Source of the DNA: JAGIBJ01 sp032119795
Lineage (GTDB): Bacteria; Actinomycetota; Thermoleophilia; Solirubrobacterales; Solirubrobacteraceae
Length of the DNA stretch: 64,000 nucleotides
Assembly: GCA_032119795.1 (NCBI GenBank)
Contig: JAUMFO010000001.1
Coordinates: 57,987-121,986, forward strand
Reading direction: 5' to 3'
Position numbers and translations under genes: made by a program. The notes beneath the pieces were generated by a model. It saw nothing but the letters and a program-made list of their open reading frames with translations, was not told where the DNA came from and made no database searches. The stretch's first letter is position 1; the number at the start of each line of letters is the position of its first letter. Of this stretch, positions 1 through 8,267 are shown in pieces.

Positions 1-1076
1 GCGTTCATGCCAAGTTCGGCCAGTCCACGGACGGTCCCGCCGCTGTCGAGCACGCGCAGAACGACCGACTCGCCGTCGACGAGCGGAAGCGTTACGACGC
101 GCAGATCAATCCGGCGGCCGTCGATGTTGAAGCCGACGCGGCCGTCCTGCGGCATCCGGCGCTCGGCGATGTTGAGCTCGGCAAGGATCTTCAGGCGCGA
201 GATCACGGCGCCCGCGATCTGCCTGGGCACGGCGGTGACCTGGTGGACGACGCCGTCGATGCGGAACCGCACCGTCAGGCCGTCGGCGACCGGGTCGAAG
301 TGGATGTCTGAGGCGTTGCGCTCGACGGCCTGGGCAATCACCGATTGCACGATCTTGACGGCCGGACCCTCATCGTCGGACGTCTCGCGGAGATCCTCCT
401 CCTCGAAGCGCGAGGGCACGAGGTCGTCGATCTGCTCGAGGACCGCTCCGACTTCGGAGTCGACGCCCAGGACGCGCTTGAGGACGACCTCGAGGTCTTC
501 GTCTCCAACGACGATCGGGCGCACGCGCTGGCCGGTGAGCATCGCGATGTCGTCGAGCGCGACGATGTTGCCCGGATCGACCATCGCGACCACCAAGGTG
601 TCATCGTCGAAGGCGATCGGCAGGCTTCGAAGGCGACGCGCGGTGACGGTGTCGACCATGGTCGCAGCCCGCAGATCGATTTCGGCTTGGCGGATCGACA
701 GGTACGGAAGTCCGAAGCGTTCGGCGATCGCCTGGCCGAGCTGCTCGCTGGTGATCAGGTTGCGATCGAGCAGGAGCTGGCCGATCGGGCGCCCCATCGA
801 CCGGGCCTCCTCGACCATCTCCTCCACGACGGTTCGCGGCACCCACATGGCGTCGACGACGATGTCTCCCAGGCGTCGACGTGGCGTCGGCACCCACCCG
901 GCGGTGGCGCCGGGCAGGCCCGAGGTAGCCGGTGCGGTCGCCGTCGTGGAGTACGCCGGCGCTGGGGCTGGTGCGGGGGCCGCGGCCACTGGAGTTCCAC
1001 CCCAGACACCCGTCTTGAGCGTGGCAGCGGCGGCCGCAGCAGCAGCGTCGGCGGGGTTCAAACCGGGCTCGGTCAT
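1..1076 (-). CDS. GspE/PilB-family secretion or pilus ATPase, C-terminus beyond window edge
   Basis: This is the N-terminal 358 residues of a type II secretion/type IV pilus assembly ATPase, which hydrolyses ATP at the cytoplasmic face to drive pilus or pseudopilus polymerisation. The reading frame is open from the ATG at 1076 to the left edge. Residues 1-65 are an Ala/Pro-rich linker. Residues about 70-210 form an MshEN-type N-terminal domain (RRRLGDIVVDA, GRPIGQLLLDRNLI, VVAMVDPGNIVALDD). Then the GspE core begins (AVERNASDIHFDP, RRMPQDGRVGFNIDGRRIDLR). The Walker motifs lie outside the window. It is a paralogue of the complete pilB further right, with the same domain order. It lies 92 bp downstream of recQ on the same strand. 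Whether it serves a pilus or a type II system cannot be decided here. Confidence 0.93.
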   Translation of the reverse strand, partial: MTEPGLNPADAAAAAAAATLKTGVWGGTPVAAAPAPAPAPAYSTTATAPATSGLPGATAGWVPTPRRRLGDIVVDAMWVPRTVVEEMVEEARSMGRPIGQLLLDRNLITSEQLGQAIAERFGLPYLSIRQAEIDLRAATMVDTVTARRLRSLPIAFDDDTLVVAMVDPGNIVALDDIAMLTGQRVRPIVVGDEDLEVVLKRVLGVDSEVGAVLEQIDDLVPSRFEEEDLRETSDDEGPAVKIVQSVIAQAVERNASDIHFDPVADGLTVRFRIDGVVHQVTAVPRQIAGAVISRLKILAELNIAERRMPQDGRVGFNIDGRRIDLRVVTLPLVDGESVVLRVLDSGGTVRGLAELGMN

Positions 1077-1168
1077 CGGGAGGTACCTGGCATCACGTCA
1101 TCGGGGGACATCTCGGTCTCCAACAGTGATCGGCGGAAGTTGCCGCGCCTAAAGGGCCCGGCCTCGCG

Positions 1169-3190
1169 TCAGGTGCCGACAATCTCGAGGACGTCGTCGG
1201 CGAACTTCTCCAGGAAGGCCGGGCCGACGCCCTTGATCGCGCCGAGCTCGAGCTCGTTGCTCGGCCGCACGTCGGCGATGGCTTCGAGCGTGCGGTTCGT
1301 GGCGACGGTGTAGGCGGGTTTGTCTGCGGCGGCTTCGCGACGCCACGTGACGAGCGCGCTGTAGAGCTCGGGGTCCGGGTTGTAGGGCGAAGGCTCAGCC
1401 GCGCCTCCCCCGCTCCCGCTACTTGAGCGTGACTTCTTGAGCACCTTCGGAGCCGGCAGCTGGAGATCGGGATCGCAGACGTCGCAGCAGCGGCCCTCTG
1501 GTGCGCCGGCGGTGTGGTCGCCGAAGTGATCGAGGAGCGTGCGGCGACGGCACGTCTCACCGAAGCCATAGGCCTCGATGGCGCGGTAGGCCCGCCAGCC
1601 GCGGTCTTTGACCTCGCGGTACTTGTGGTTGACGCGTGCCGCGTCGAGTTTGGGCTGGAGCGTGAGGCGCAGCCGGAATCCGTGGACCGGTTCCAGGGTC
1701 GCTCCGCCCGACTGCTCGATGATCGCCAGCGCCGTGCGGTCCTCGTCGCGATTCGGCTGATCCATCTCCAGGACGCCATGATCGGACTGACGCAGCAGTT
1801 TGCGGTGGTACGCGTTGACGGCTTCGGGCTCCACCAGGCGCTGCTCGTTGAAGTGGACGAGGCGCGAGAGATCCATCCGCGAGGCCAACAACAGCGCGCG
1901 GGCAGGCGCGCCGTCGCGGCCACCACGACCGGCCTCCTGGTAATACGCCTCGACCGAGGTCGGCAGCGCCCAGTGCACGACGAGCCGCACGTCGGCCTTG
2001 TCGACGCCCATGCCAAAGGCGTTCGTGGCGACGATCACGTCGGCGCGGCCGTCCATGAAGTCGCGCTGCACGCGGCTGCGCTCCTCTGAGGGGAGGCCGG
2101 CATGGTAGGCCTCGGCGCTGAGCCCGTCGCCGGAGAGCAGCTGCGCCACGCTCTCGGTGTCCTTCCGGGTGCCGCAGTAGACGATCGCCGGTCGGAGCTC
2201 CGGATCGGCGAGGGCGCCGAGCAACACGCCGCGTTTGGCGTCGACGGTGCCTTTGCCCTCGAACGTCAGCACGTCGAACGAGAGGTTCGGGCGATCAAAG
2301 CCCGAGCGGATCATTACCGGGTCGCGTAGCGCCAGCTGGTGGACGATGTCGTCGGCGACGGCCTCGGTCGCGGTTGCGGTGGCGGCCATCACGGGCGGCC
2401 TGCCGAGTTTGTCGAGCGCACGCGGGAGTCGACGGTAGTCCGGCCGGAAGTCCTGGCCCCACTCCGAGAGGCAGTGCGCCTCGTCGATCACGAAGAGATC
2501 CACCCCACGCTGGGCGAGCACGCTCACAAACGACGTGGAACCGAACCGCTCAGGCGAGCAGAACACGATGCGCGCGAGGCCGGAGCGCAGCGCGTCGAAC
2601 GAGGCGCGCCCGTCGGCCTCGCTCATGCCGGACGCAATCATCACCGCCGGGTGGCCGTCGGCGGTGAGCCGGCGAAGCTGATCAGACATCAATGCCACGA
2701 GCGGACTCACCACCACCGTGAGCTGCGAGGAGGCCAGTCCCGGCAGCTGGTAGCAGAGGCTCTTGCCGCCACCCGTGGGCATCACGACGAGGCTGTCGCG
2801 TCCCTGCAGCGCGGCACTGACGGCCTCGCGCTGGCCAGGACGGAAGCCCTTGAGCCCCATGTGCGCGAGGAGGGCATCGGGATCCGGCGGGCCCTCGTAC
2901 AGGGTTGGTTCCCACCCTGGCTGGGCGGCGTGGATCGGCGGCGCTGCGGCTGCAGCGGAGGGCACCCGGTAAGCCCCGCCGCCGTTGGCGGCGGCCGGCC
3001 GACTCCTGGTGAGTGCCCCGAGGGCCTCGGCCAGCGGGCGCGCGTCGATCTGCTGCTCTGGCGCGAGGGCCTTCCAGCCCGCGCGAGCATCGGCGAGCTG
3101 CCCGTCGAGAGCGACATCGCGGACGCCGGAAGAGGCCTCGGCTTCGAGCCGCTGCAGGAGCGCGGGAACGGCGTCGTGGAAGCTGGGCAC
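1169..3190 (-). CDS. recQ: ATP-dependent DNA helicase RecQ
   Basis: A 673-residue 3'-5' superfamily 2 helicase for recombination and replication-fork repair. Residues about 1-120 are a non-conserved N-terminal extension rich in Ala and Pro. The helicase core follows, with FRPGQREAV, Walker A MPTGGGKSLCYQLP (about residue 138), the DEAH box VIDEAHCLSEWGQDFRPDY (about 235), and motif VI GRGGRDG. The RecQ zinc-binding cysteines appear as ETCRRR...GRCCDVCDP. A C-terminal HRDC domain begins near YNPDPELYSALVTWR and ends GVGPAFLEKFADDVLEIVGT. I chose the GTG at 3190 because it gives a compact N-terminus and leaves about 110 bp to the divergent gene. No clear Shine-Dalgarno is visible, so the start is the least certain part. 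An in-frame opening extends further upstream. Confidence 0.95.
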   Translation of the reverse strand: MPSFHDAVPALLQRLEAEASSGVRDVALDGQLADARAGWKALAPEQQIDARPLAEALGALTRSRPAAANGGGAYRVPSAAAAAPPIHAAQPGWEPTLYEGPPDPDALLAHMGLKGFRPGQREAVSAALQGRDSLVVMPTGGGKSLCYQLPGLASSQLTVVVSPLVALMSDQLRRLTADGHPAVMIASGMSEADGRASFDALRSGLARIVFCSPERFGSTSFVSVLAQRGVDLFVIDEAHCLSEWGQDFRPDYRRLPRALDKLGRPPVMAATATATEAVADDIVHQLALRDPVMIRSGFDRPNLSFDVLTFEGKGTVDAKRGVLLGALADPELRPAIVYCGTRKDTESVAQLLSGDGLSAEAYHAGLPSEERSRVQRDFMDGRADVIVATNAFGMGVDKADVRLVVHWALPTSVEAYYQEAGRGGRDGAPARALLLASRMDLSRLVHFNEQRLVEPEAVNAYHRKLLRQSDHGVLEMDQPNRDEDRTALAIIEQSGGATLEPVHGFRLRLTLQPKLDAARVNHKYREVKDRGWRAYRAIEAYGFGETCRRRTLLDHFGDHTAGAPEGRCCDVCDPDLQLPAPKVLKKSRSSSGSGGGAAEPSPYNPDPELYSALVTWRREAAADKPAYTVATNRTLEAIADVRPSNELELGAIKGVGPAFLEKFADDVLEIVGT

Positions 3191-3300
3191 CGGCCGACGA
3201 TATCCACCAGATCGGACCGAACGCCCGTTCTGCGTGCCTGATTCCACTGTTCCGTGCGCGTGTTGCGACAAACCGGTGCACTTCTGGTTGACTCCCGCGC

Positions 3301-4290
3301 GTGTCGCAACGCTTCGTCGCTCTATCTGCCCTGATCGCCGCCGCAACGCTCGCGCTGCTCCCGGCGGCGGCGAGCGCCACGTACCCGGGCCAAAACGGCG
3401 CAATCGCGTACGCACAAGCGAAGTACGACAAGCGTGCCAAGGACGCTGGCTATTTCGGGCTTGGGGCGCTTCGCACCGTCCTGCCGGACGGGTCTGGCGC
3501 TACCGCGCTGCCTGATGACCCTGGGTACGACGACTTCGAGCCAGCCTGGTCAAACGACGGCAGCGCCCTCGCCTATGCGTCCGTAGGCAGCGGCAAGTAC
3601 AACGGCATCTACACGCTGGAGGCCGGCGCGACGGACTTCAGACTGCTCGCCAGCGCCAAATACCCAGACGGGCCGACATGGGCGCCGAACGGCACGTCCG
3701 TCGCCTACGTCGACTACGCCAAGGGCATCTATGTGGTCGACACGGTGACCGGAGCCCCACCGCAGCTGATCCTCCGCAAGAACAAACGCTTTGACCTGGG
3801 GGCCCCCGCCTACTCCGCCGACGGACAAGCGCTGTTCTTTTCCCGTGCGAACCTGTCCACGGCTGGCAAGTTCGTGAACGGGGAGATCTGGGCGTCAGGG
3901 CGGGCGGGCGAGAATCCTCGCAAGGTCCTCGGTGGGGCCGGCGATCTGCGGAGCATCGGCGAGCCCGACGTCTCACCCGACAGCAAACAGCTCGTCTTCG
4001 CCGCGTACCTCGACAGCGGCAAGCCTGGCGTCTGGGTTGCGAACGTCGACGGTTCAGGTGCGCGCAGACTTATCGCTTCCACGAAGCAGGGCTTCTTCAC
4101 CGGCCCGTGCTGGTCTCCCGATGGCAAGAAGATTCTCGCCTCGCTGATGTACGGCTCCATCAAGAACGGCAGCGCCCTGGTCATGATCGACCCGGTCACG
4201 GGGACAACCGAGACCGTTCGCAAACTCCGAAAGGGCTACGTGGGTACCGTGAGCTGGCAACCCCTGCCAGTGGCAACGCCCGCGGGCTGA
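3301..4290 (+). CDS. Secreted TolB-like beta-propeller (PD40 repeat) protein
   Basis: A 329-residue exported protein. The first about 27 residues are a Sec signal peptide (basic start, AALIAAATLALLPAAASA, cleavage near ASA-TYPG). The mature part consists of WD40-like/PD40 repeats recognisable by recurring W-S-x-D/N-G segments: EPAWSNDGSALAYAS, GPTWAPNGTSVAYVD, APAYSADGQALFFSR, EPDVSPDSKQLVFAA, GPCWSPDGKKILASL. These are the blades of a TolB-type propeller, usually used for protein or ligand binding outside the cytoplasm. No enzymatic motif is seen, and no TonB/Tol neighbours are present, so the partner is unknown. The start is GTG. It is divergent from recQ and convergent with the GAF regulator, 11 bp away. 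Confidence 0.85.
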   Translation: MSQRFVALSALIAAATLALLPAAASATYPGQNGAIAYAQAKYDKRAKDAGYFGLGALRTVLPDGSGATALPDDPGYDDFEPAWSNDGSALAYASVGSGKYNGIYTLEAGATDFRLLASAKYPDGPTWAPNGTSVAYVDYAKGIYVVDTVTGAPPQLILRKNKRFDLGAPAYSADGQALFFSRANLSTAGKFVNGEIWASGRAGENPRKVLGGAGDLRSIGEPDVSPDSKQLVFAAYLDSGKPGVWVANVDGSGARRLIASTKQGFFTGPCWSPDGKKILASLMYGSIKNGSALVMIDPVTGTTETVRKLRKGYVGTVSWQPLPVATPAG

Positions 4291-4301
4291 TCGCCTCGCG
4301 C

Positions 4302-5576
4302 TTAGCGCTCGCCCGCGAGGCGCCGGATCCGTGAGCGCTCGGCGGCGCGGCGGGGATCGGCGCGCGGCAGGCTGACGGCGAGCTGGCGGCTGGCCTCGAA
4401 GTCGTCGCGGCCCGTCGGCGTCCGCAGCCAGCCCTCGAGCAGGCGCGGCTCCCCGGAGGCCAGGACGGCCGCGCGGAGTTGGTCGTCGACGCGGTCACGC
4501 AGCTCGGCGACGCGAGGCACATCGGACTGTGGGAGCAGCGGCCCGGCGTAGTCGGCAAGGGCGTCGGCGACGCGTTCCTCGCGCACCAGGCGCTCGATCC
4601 GTACGACGTCGCAGGCGATCGGGGCGGTGAGGCGGTAGGGCCGCTCGCCGAGGAGCGGCCCGAGGATCGGGCGCAAGCGGTGCAGCTCGGAGCGAACGGT
4701 GCCTGGCCGGCCCTTCTCCCCCCAGACCTCCAACGCGAGCTGCTCGGCCGTCATCCCTTCCTCGCGCAGGAGCAGGAGCAGGAGTAGCTCGGTGTGGCGG
4801 GGTGAGAGGACGTGTTCGTCGTCGCCGACGCGCAGCAGGCCACGGTCGCGACCAAGGACGGTCAACGACACCGTGGTGACCTGCTCGCCTTCGCGCTCGG
4901 CGCGGTAGGCCAGCTCGCGCTCGACCATGCGCGCGGCCATCGTGACGACGGCCAGGCTGTGCGGGTGTGCGGTGCCGAGCGCGCCCGTGAGGTCGAGCAC
5001 GCCAACGGTGCGCCCGCTGACGGGGTCGCGGACCGGAGCGGCAGAGCACGTCCACGGGTGGACGGTCTCGGCGAAGTGTTCGGCGGAGAAGACCTGCACC
5101 GGGTGGCGCTCGGCGAGCGCCGTGCCCATGGCATTCGTGCCGGCGGCGCCCTCCGACCAGACCGAGCCGCGCTCCAGGTGGACCTCACGGGCGGCGTCGA
5201 GCATGCTCGGGCGCCCGTCGATCCACAGCAGCGTGCCGTCGGCGTCGCAGACGAGCGCCACATGCTCGGTGTCGCCGACGTCGTCGAGCAGTCCACGCAA
5301 GATCGGCACGGCGATCGCCAGGGGATGCTGGCCCCAGCGCCTGGCGACCTCGGCTTCGCCAATCGGCACGGGCGCCAGGCCATGGTCAGGGTCAACCCCC
5401 GCGGCGACGCTGCGCTGCCAGGAGCGCTCGATCACTGGGCGCACCGTCTGGTCGCCGCTGCGGCGGGCCAACTGCGGCGTCCAATCGCCACCGAGGAGGC
5501 GGTCGCGGGCCTGCGCAATCTCACGCGCACGAGATCGGCGGTCTGCTCCGGCGACGATCGCGGCCCAGTTCTCCAT
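4302..5576 (-). CDS. GAF-domain transcriptional regulator (AcoR-like sensor with winged-helix output)
   Basis: A 424-residue regulator. The N-terminal segment with VRPVIERSWQRSVAAGVDPDH is the hallmark of AcoR-type proteins. A GAF sensor domain follows at about residues 95-210 (HVALVCDADGTLLWIDG, GAAGTNAMGTALAERHPVQVFSAEHF, CSAAPVRDPVSGRTVGVLDLTG). There is no AAA+ sigma54 domain. The C-terminus instead carries a winged-helix-like DNA-binding region at about 245-330 (LSPRHTELLLLL, GRPGTVRSELHRLRPIL). This architecture is common beside actinobacterial aldehyde dehydrogenase genes, and the gene is divergent from one here, with starts 173 bp apart. It probably senses an aldehyde, alcohol or aromatic compound and controls that gene. 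Start ATG at 5576; an ATG six codons upstream is possible. Confidence 0.87.
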   Translation of the reverse strand: MENWAAIVAGADRRSRAREIAQARDRLLGGDWTPQLARRSGDQTVRPVIERSWQRSVAAGVDPDHGLAPVPIGEAEVARRWGQHPLAIAVPILRGLLDDVGDTEHVALVCDADGTLLWIDGRPSMLDAAREVHLERGSVWSEGAAGTNAMGTALAERHPVQVFSAEHFAETVHPWTCSAAPVRDPVSGRTVGVLDLTGALGTAHPHSLAVVTMAARMVERELAYRAEREGEQVTTVSLTVLGRDRGLLRVGDDEHVLSPRHTELLLLLLLREEGMTAEQLALEVWGEKGRPGTVRSELHRLRPILGPLLGERPYRLTAPIACDVVRIERLVREERVADALADYAGPLLPQSDVPRVAELRDRVDDQLRAAVLASGEPRLLEGWLRTPTGRDDFEASRQLAVSLPRADPRRAAERSRIRRLAGER

Positions 5577-5749
5577 TCCACCAGTGTGACGCATGTCCGG
5601 ACGAACGTACGCAACTCGTGGACGGCCGACCGGACAGCTTGCCACCCCGCTTGAGTGCTCGCGCGCACACGACTGCGACGTCGTTGCGACCCCCACGGGG
5701 CGACGATCGAGGTCGAGTACCCGTCAACCCCCTCGATGTGGAGCACGCC
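5577..5749. promoter_or_regulatory. Divergent promoter region between GAF regulator and aldehyde dehydrogenase
   Basis: This 173-bp gap separates two divergent genes whose products are commonly functionally linked, so both promoters and any operator for the GAF regulator should lie here. It contains short dyads such as TCCGGA and CGACGTCG, but I see no single convincing long palindrome. A GGAG Shine-Dalgarno sits 8 bp before the aldehyde dehydrogenase ATG and fixes that start. Confidence 0.5.
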
Positions 5750-7246
5750 ATGAGCACGCAGCTGCAAGTCAATCCAGACGCCCAAACCTTCGTCAACCGC
5801 CACCACCGGATGCTGATCGGCGGCGACTGGGTCGATTCCCATTCCGGCAAAACCTTCGACACGATCAACCCGGCCACCGGCGAGGTCCTGGCGTCGATCC
5901 CCGCTGGTGACTCCGAAGACATCGACCGCGCCGTGAAGACCGCGCGCGCCGCCTTCGAGAGCCCGGGCTGGGCGAACATGCACCCGGCGCAGCGCGGCAA
6001 GCTGCTGCACAAGCTCGGCGACCTCATCCTCGAGCATGCCGACGAGCTCGCGACCCTCGACACGCTAGACAACGGCAAGCCGTTTGCCGTCGCACGCGCC
6101 GCCGACATTCCGCTCGCCGCCGACCTCTTCCACTACATGTCGGGCTGGGCGACGAAGATCACCGGCTCGACGATCCCGCTGTCGGTGCCGTACATGCCCG
6201 ACGCGCAGTTCCACGCGTACACGCTGAAGGAGCCGATCGGCGTCGTCGGCCAGATCATTCCGTGGAACTTCCCGCTGCTGATGGCCGCGTGGAAGCTCGG
6301 CCCGGCGCTGACGACCGGCTGCACCGTGGTGCTCAAGCCGGCCGAGCAGACGCCGCTCTCGGCGCTGCGCCTCGCCGAGCTGATCCTCGAAGCCGGCTTC
6401 CCGGAGGGCGTCGTCAACGTCGTGACCGGCCTCGGCGAGGAGGCCGGCGCACCGCTGGCCGCGCACCCGGACGTCGACAAGATCGCGTTTACGGGCTCGA
6501 CGGAGGTCGGCAAGCTGATCGTGCACGCCGCCGCGGGCAACCTCAAGAAGGTCTCGCTGGAGCTCGGCGGCAAGTCGCCGAACCTGCTCTTCGCTGACGC
6601 CGACATGGCGACGGCCATCCCCGGTGCCGCGAGCGCGATCTTCTTCAACCAGGGGCAGGTCTGCTGCGCCGGTTCGCGCCTCTACGTGGAGCACAGCGCC
6701 TACGACGACGTCCTCCAGGGCCTGGCCGACGCGGCCAAGTCGGTGAAGGTCGGCAACGGCCTGGATCCCTCGGTCGACATGGGCCCGCTCACCTCACAGG
6801 AGCAGCTCGACAAGGTCACCCAGTACATGCAGATCGGTGAGGACGAGGGCGCCCGCGCGATCGCCGGCGGCCACAAGATCGACGGCCCCGGCTACTTCGT
6901 GGAGCCGACCGTCCTCGCGGACACCGCCAACCACATGCGGATCGTGAAGGAGGAGATCTTCGGCCCCGTGCTGAGCGTCTCGCCGTTCAAGGACGTGGAG
7001 GAGCTCGCCCGCCAGGCCAACGACTCCAACTTCGGTCTGGCCTCGGGCGTGTGGACGTCCGACCTGTCGAAGGCGCACCGCGCGGCGAAGGCGATCAAGG
7101 CCGGCACGGTCTGGATCAACTGCTTCAACGTGTTCGACGCGGCGCTGCCGTTCGGCGGCTACAAGCAGTCCGGCTGGGGCCGCGAGATGGGCGCCGAGGT
7201 GCTCGAGGCTTACCTGCAGGTGAAGGCCGTCACGACCCAGATCTAG
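5750..7246 (+). CDS. NAD(P)+-dependent aldehyde dehydrogenase
   Basis: A 498-residue ALDH-superfamily enzyme that oxidises an aldehyde to the carboxylate. The cofactor-binding region shows VGQIIPWNFPLLMAAWK and VLKPAEQTPLSAL. The catalytic glutamate lies in VSLELGGKSPN and the nucleophilic cysteine in FNQGQVCCAGSR. The C-terminal signature is EEIFGPVLSV and ALPFGGYKQSGWGREMG. Sequence style is closest to the phenylacetaldehyde/betaine-type class 1/2 ALDHs, but the substrate cannot be fixed from sequence. The divergent GAF regulator suggests induction by its substrate or a precursor alcohol. The start at 5750 is supported by GGAG 8 bp upstream and by the conserved N-terminus (HRMLIGGDWVDSHSGKTFDTINPATGE). 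The frame is open further upstream, but that part shows no conservation pattern. Confidence 0.95.
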   Translation: MSTQLQVNPDAQTFVNRHHRMLIGGDWVDSHSGKTFDTINPATGEVLASIPAGDSEDIDRAVKTARAAFESPGWANMHPAQRGKLLHKLGDLILEHADELATLDTLDNGKPFAVARAADIPLAADLFHYMSGWATKITGSTIPLSVPYMPDAQFHAYTLKEPIGVVGQIIPWNFPLLMAAWKLGPALTTGCTVVLKPAEQTPLSALRLAELILEAGFPEGVVNVVTGLGEEAGAPLAAHPDVDKIAFTGSTEVGKLIVHAAAGNLKKVSLELGGKSPNLLFADADMATAIPGAASAIFFNQGQVCCAGSRLYVEHSAYDDVLQGLADAAKSVKVGNGLDPSVDMGPLTSQEQLDKVTQYMQIGEDEGARAIAGGHKIDGPGYFVEPTVLADTANHMRIVKEEIFGPVLSVSPFKDVEELARQANDSNFGLASGVWTSDLSKAHRAAKAIKAGTVWINCFNVFDAALPFGGYKQSGWGREMGAEVLEAYLQVKAVTTQI

Positions 7247-7372
7247 CCAAAGCTTGCTCGGGCGCCGGAGGGGACACCGCTGCCTGAGCGATCCAGGGGA
7301 CACATACCCAGGGGGACGCGCGCGCCGTCGCAGCCCGGACTTCGGTCTGGAGCTGCGGCGGCGCCCGTCGTT

Positions 7373-8050
7373 CTACGCCGCAGGGAACCGCTGCGCGAGT
7401 GCTCGCGCAATGCGGGTGCGGTCCATTGCCGAGAGCAGGCCATCGGCCTGCAGCTGCGTCGCGAGGTCCGGCGGGGAGAGGAGGGCGACGTCGCCGAAGC
7501 GCAGCGCGCCACCGAGTGCCCGGTGCGTTCCGGCGAGCCCTTTGGGTGTGACGAGGCAGACCGCGCCGCGCACCAGCGCGGCGGCCTCGATCTCCACCAT
7601 CGCTCGGTTCACGACCGCCACCTGGTGGGCGAGGGTGGCGATCACGTCGCTGCGGTCCATCCCGGCGACGTCGAGGCGCGGCGCCTCCGCGGCGAAGCGC
7701 TCGATCTCAACTTTGCCTTTGGCGGCGAGCGGGGTGATCAGCCAGACGCCCGACGGCGCGACCGCCAGATGGTGAATGAGCCCGGCCCATGACCGACGGG
7801 CCTGCAGCGAGACGACGTGGTCGGACGCCGACGCACCCATCGCCTGCAAGACGGCGGCGTCGAGGTCTCGCTCCGGCGTCCAGGCGCCATCGCGTGGAAG
7901 TGCCCGGCTGGCCTGCGGCTGGCGGCTGGTCGGCGGCGGTACCTTTCGCGCGCGTGTGGTGCGCCGCGGGCCTGCGGCGCGCAGCGCTCGACTGGCGCCC
8001 AGTCGCGCGCTCGCGTCGTCGCCTGCTCCGTATGCGCCAGATGCGCCCAT
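7373..8050 (-). CDS. NERD-like (nuclease-related domain) protein
   Basis: A 225-residue protein. After an N-terminal basic, low-complexity stretch, residues about 70-170 resemble the nuclease-related domain: PERDLDAAVLQAM, then SWAGLIHHLAVAPSGVWLIT, then KGKVEIERF, matching the 'IDHlvvgpsGvfvI-E-x-K' core. The expected E-x-K catalytic pair after the last beta strand is not evident (LITPLAAKGK), so it may be inactive or only distantly related. The C-terminal half carries LVRGAVCLVTPKGL and GDVALLSPPDLATQL, a second strand/helix unit also found in NERD proteins. I chose the ATG at 8050; the frame remains open to 8230. Convergent with the aldehyde dehydrogenase, 126 bp away. Confidence 0.55.
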   Translation of the reverse strand: MGASGAYGAGDDASARLGASRALRAAGPRRTTRARKVPPPTSRQPQASRALPRDGAWTPERDLDAAVLQAMGASASDHVVSLQARRSWAGLIHHLAVAPSGVWLITPLAAKGKVEIERFAAEAPRLDVAGMDRSDVIATLAHQVAVVNRAMVEIEAAALVRGAVCLVTPKGLAGTHRALGGALRFGDVALLSPPDLATQLQADGLLSAMDRTRIARALAQRFPAA

Positions 8051-8153
8051 GCTTGAAAGTACGGTCGCGTTCGCCCCTGATGGGAGCGCCTGGACGCCAA
8101 CATGGACGAATCGGCTGGTCCGGCGCCGGGGCACGCGAGCAGCTCGACCCGCA

Positions 8154-8183
8154 GCCCGCCCCCAGAACGCAGCCGGGGCGGGC
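8154..8183. repeat. GC-rich inverted repeat upstream of the NERD-like gene
   Basis: GCCCGCCCC at 8154-8162 pairs with GGGGCGGGC at 8175-8183 around a 12-nt loop. A third CCCGCCCC copy at about 8190 could form an alternative hairpin. It lies between pilC and the next minus-strand gene and may act as a backup terminator. There is no T-tract. Confidence 0.4.
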
Positions 8184-8253
8184 CTTGCGACCCGCCCCGT
8201 ACTTGCGACTGAGAGCGTCTGGGGCGCCACTTGGCGCCGGCCCGCTTTTCGGT

Positions 8254-8267
8254 GAGGCCGAAGCCTC
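8254..8267 (-). terminator. Tetraloop hairpin at the end of the pil operon
   Basis: Read on the minus strand, GAGGC-TTCG-GCCTC begins within the pilC stop codon. The C(UUCG)G tetraloop is unusually stable. A GGCGCC-ACTT-GGCGCC dyad follows at 8223-8238. No U-tract is present, as is usual for this group. It probably ends transcription of the alaS-to-pilC string. Confidence 0.6.
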
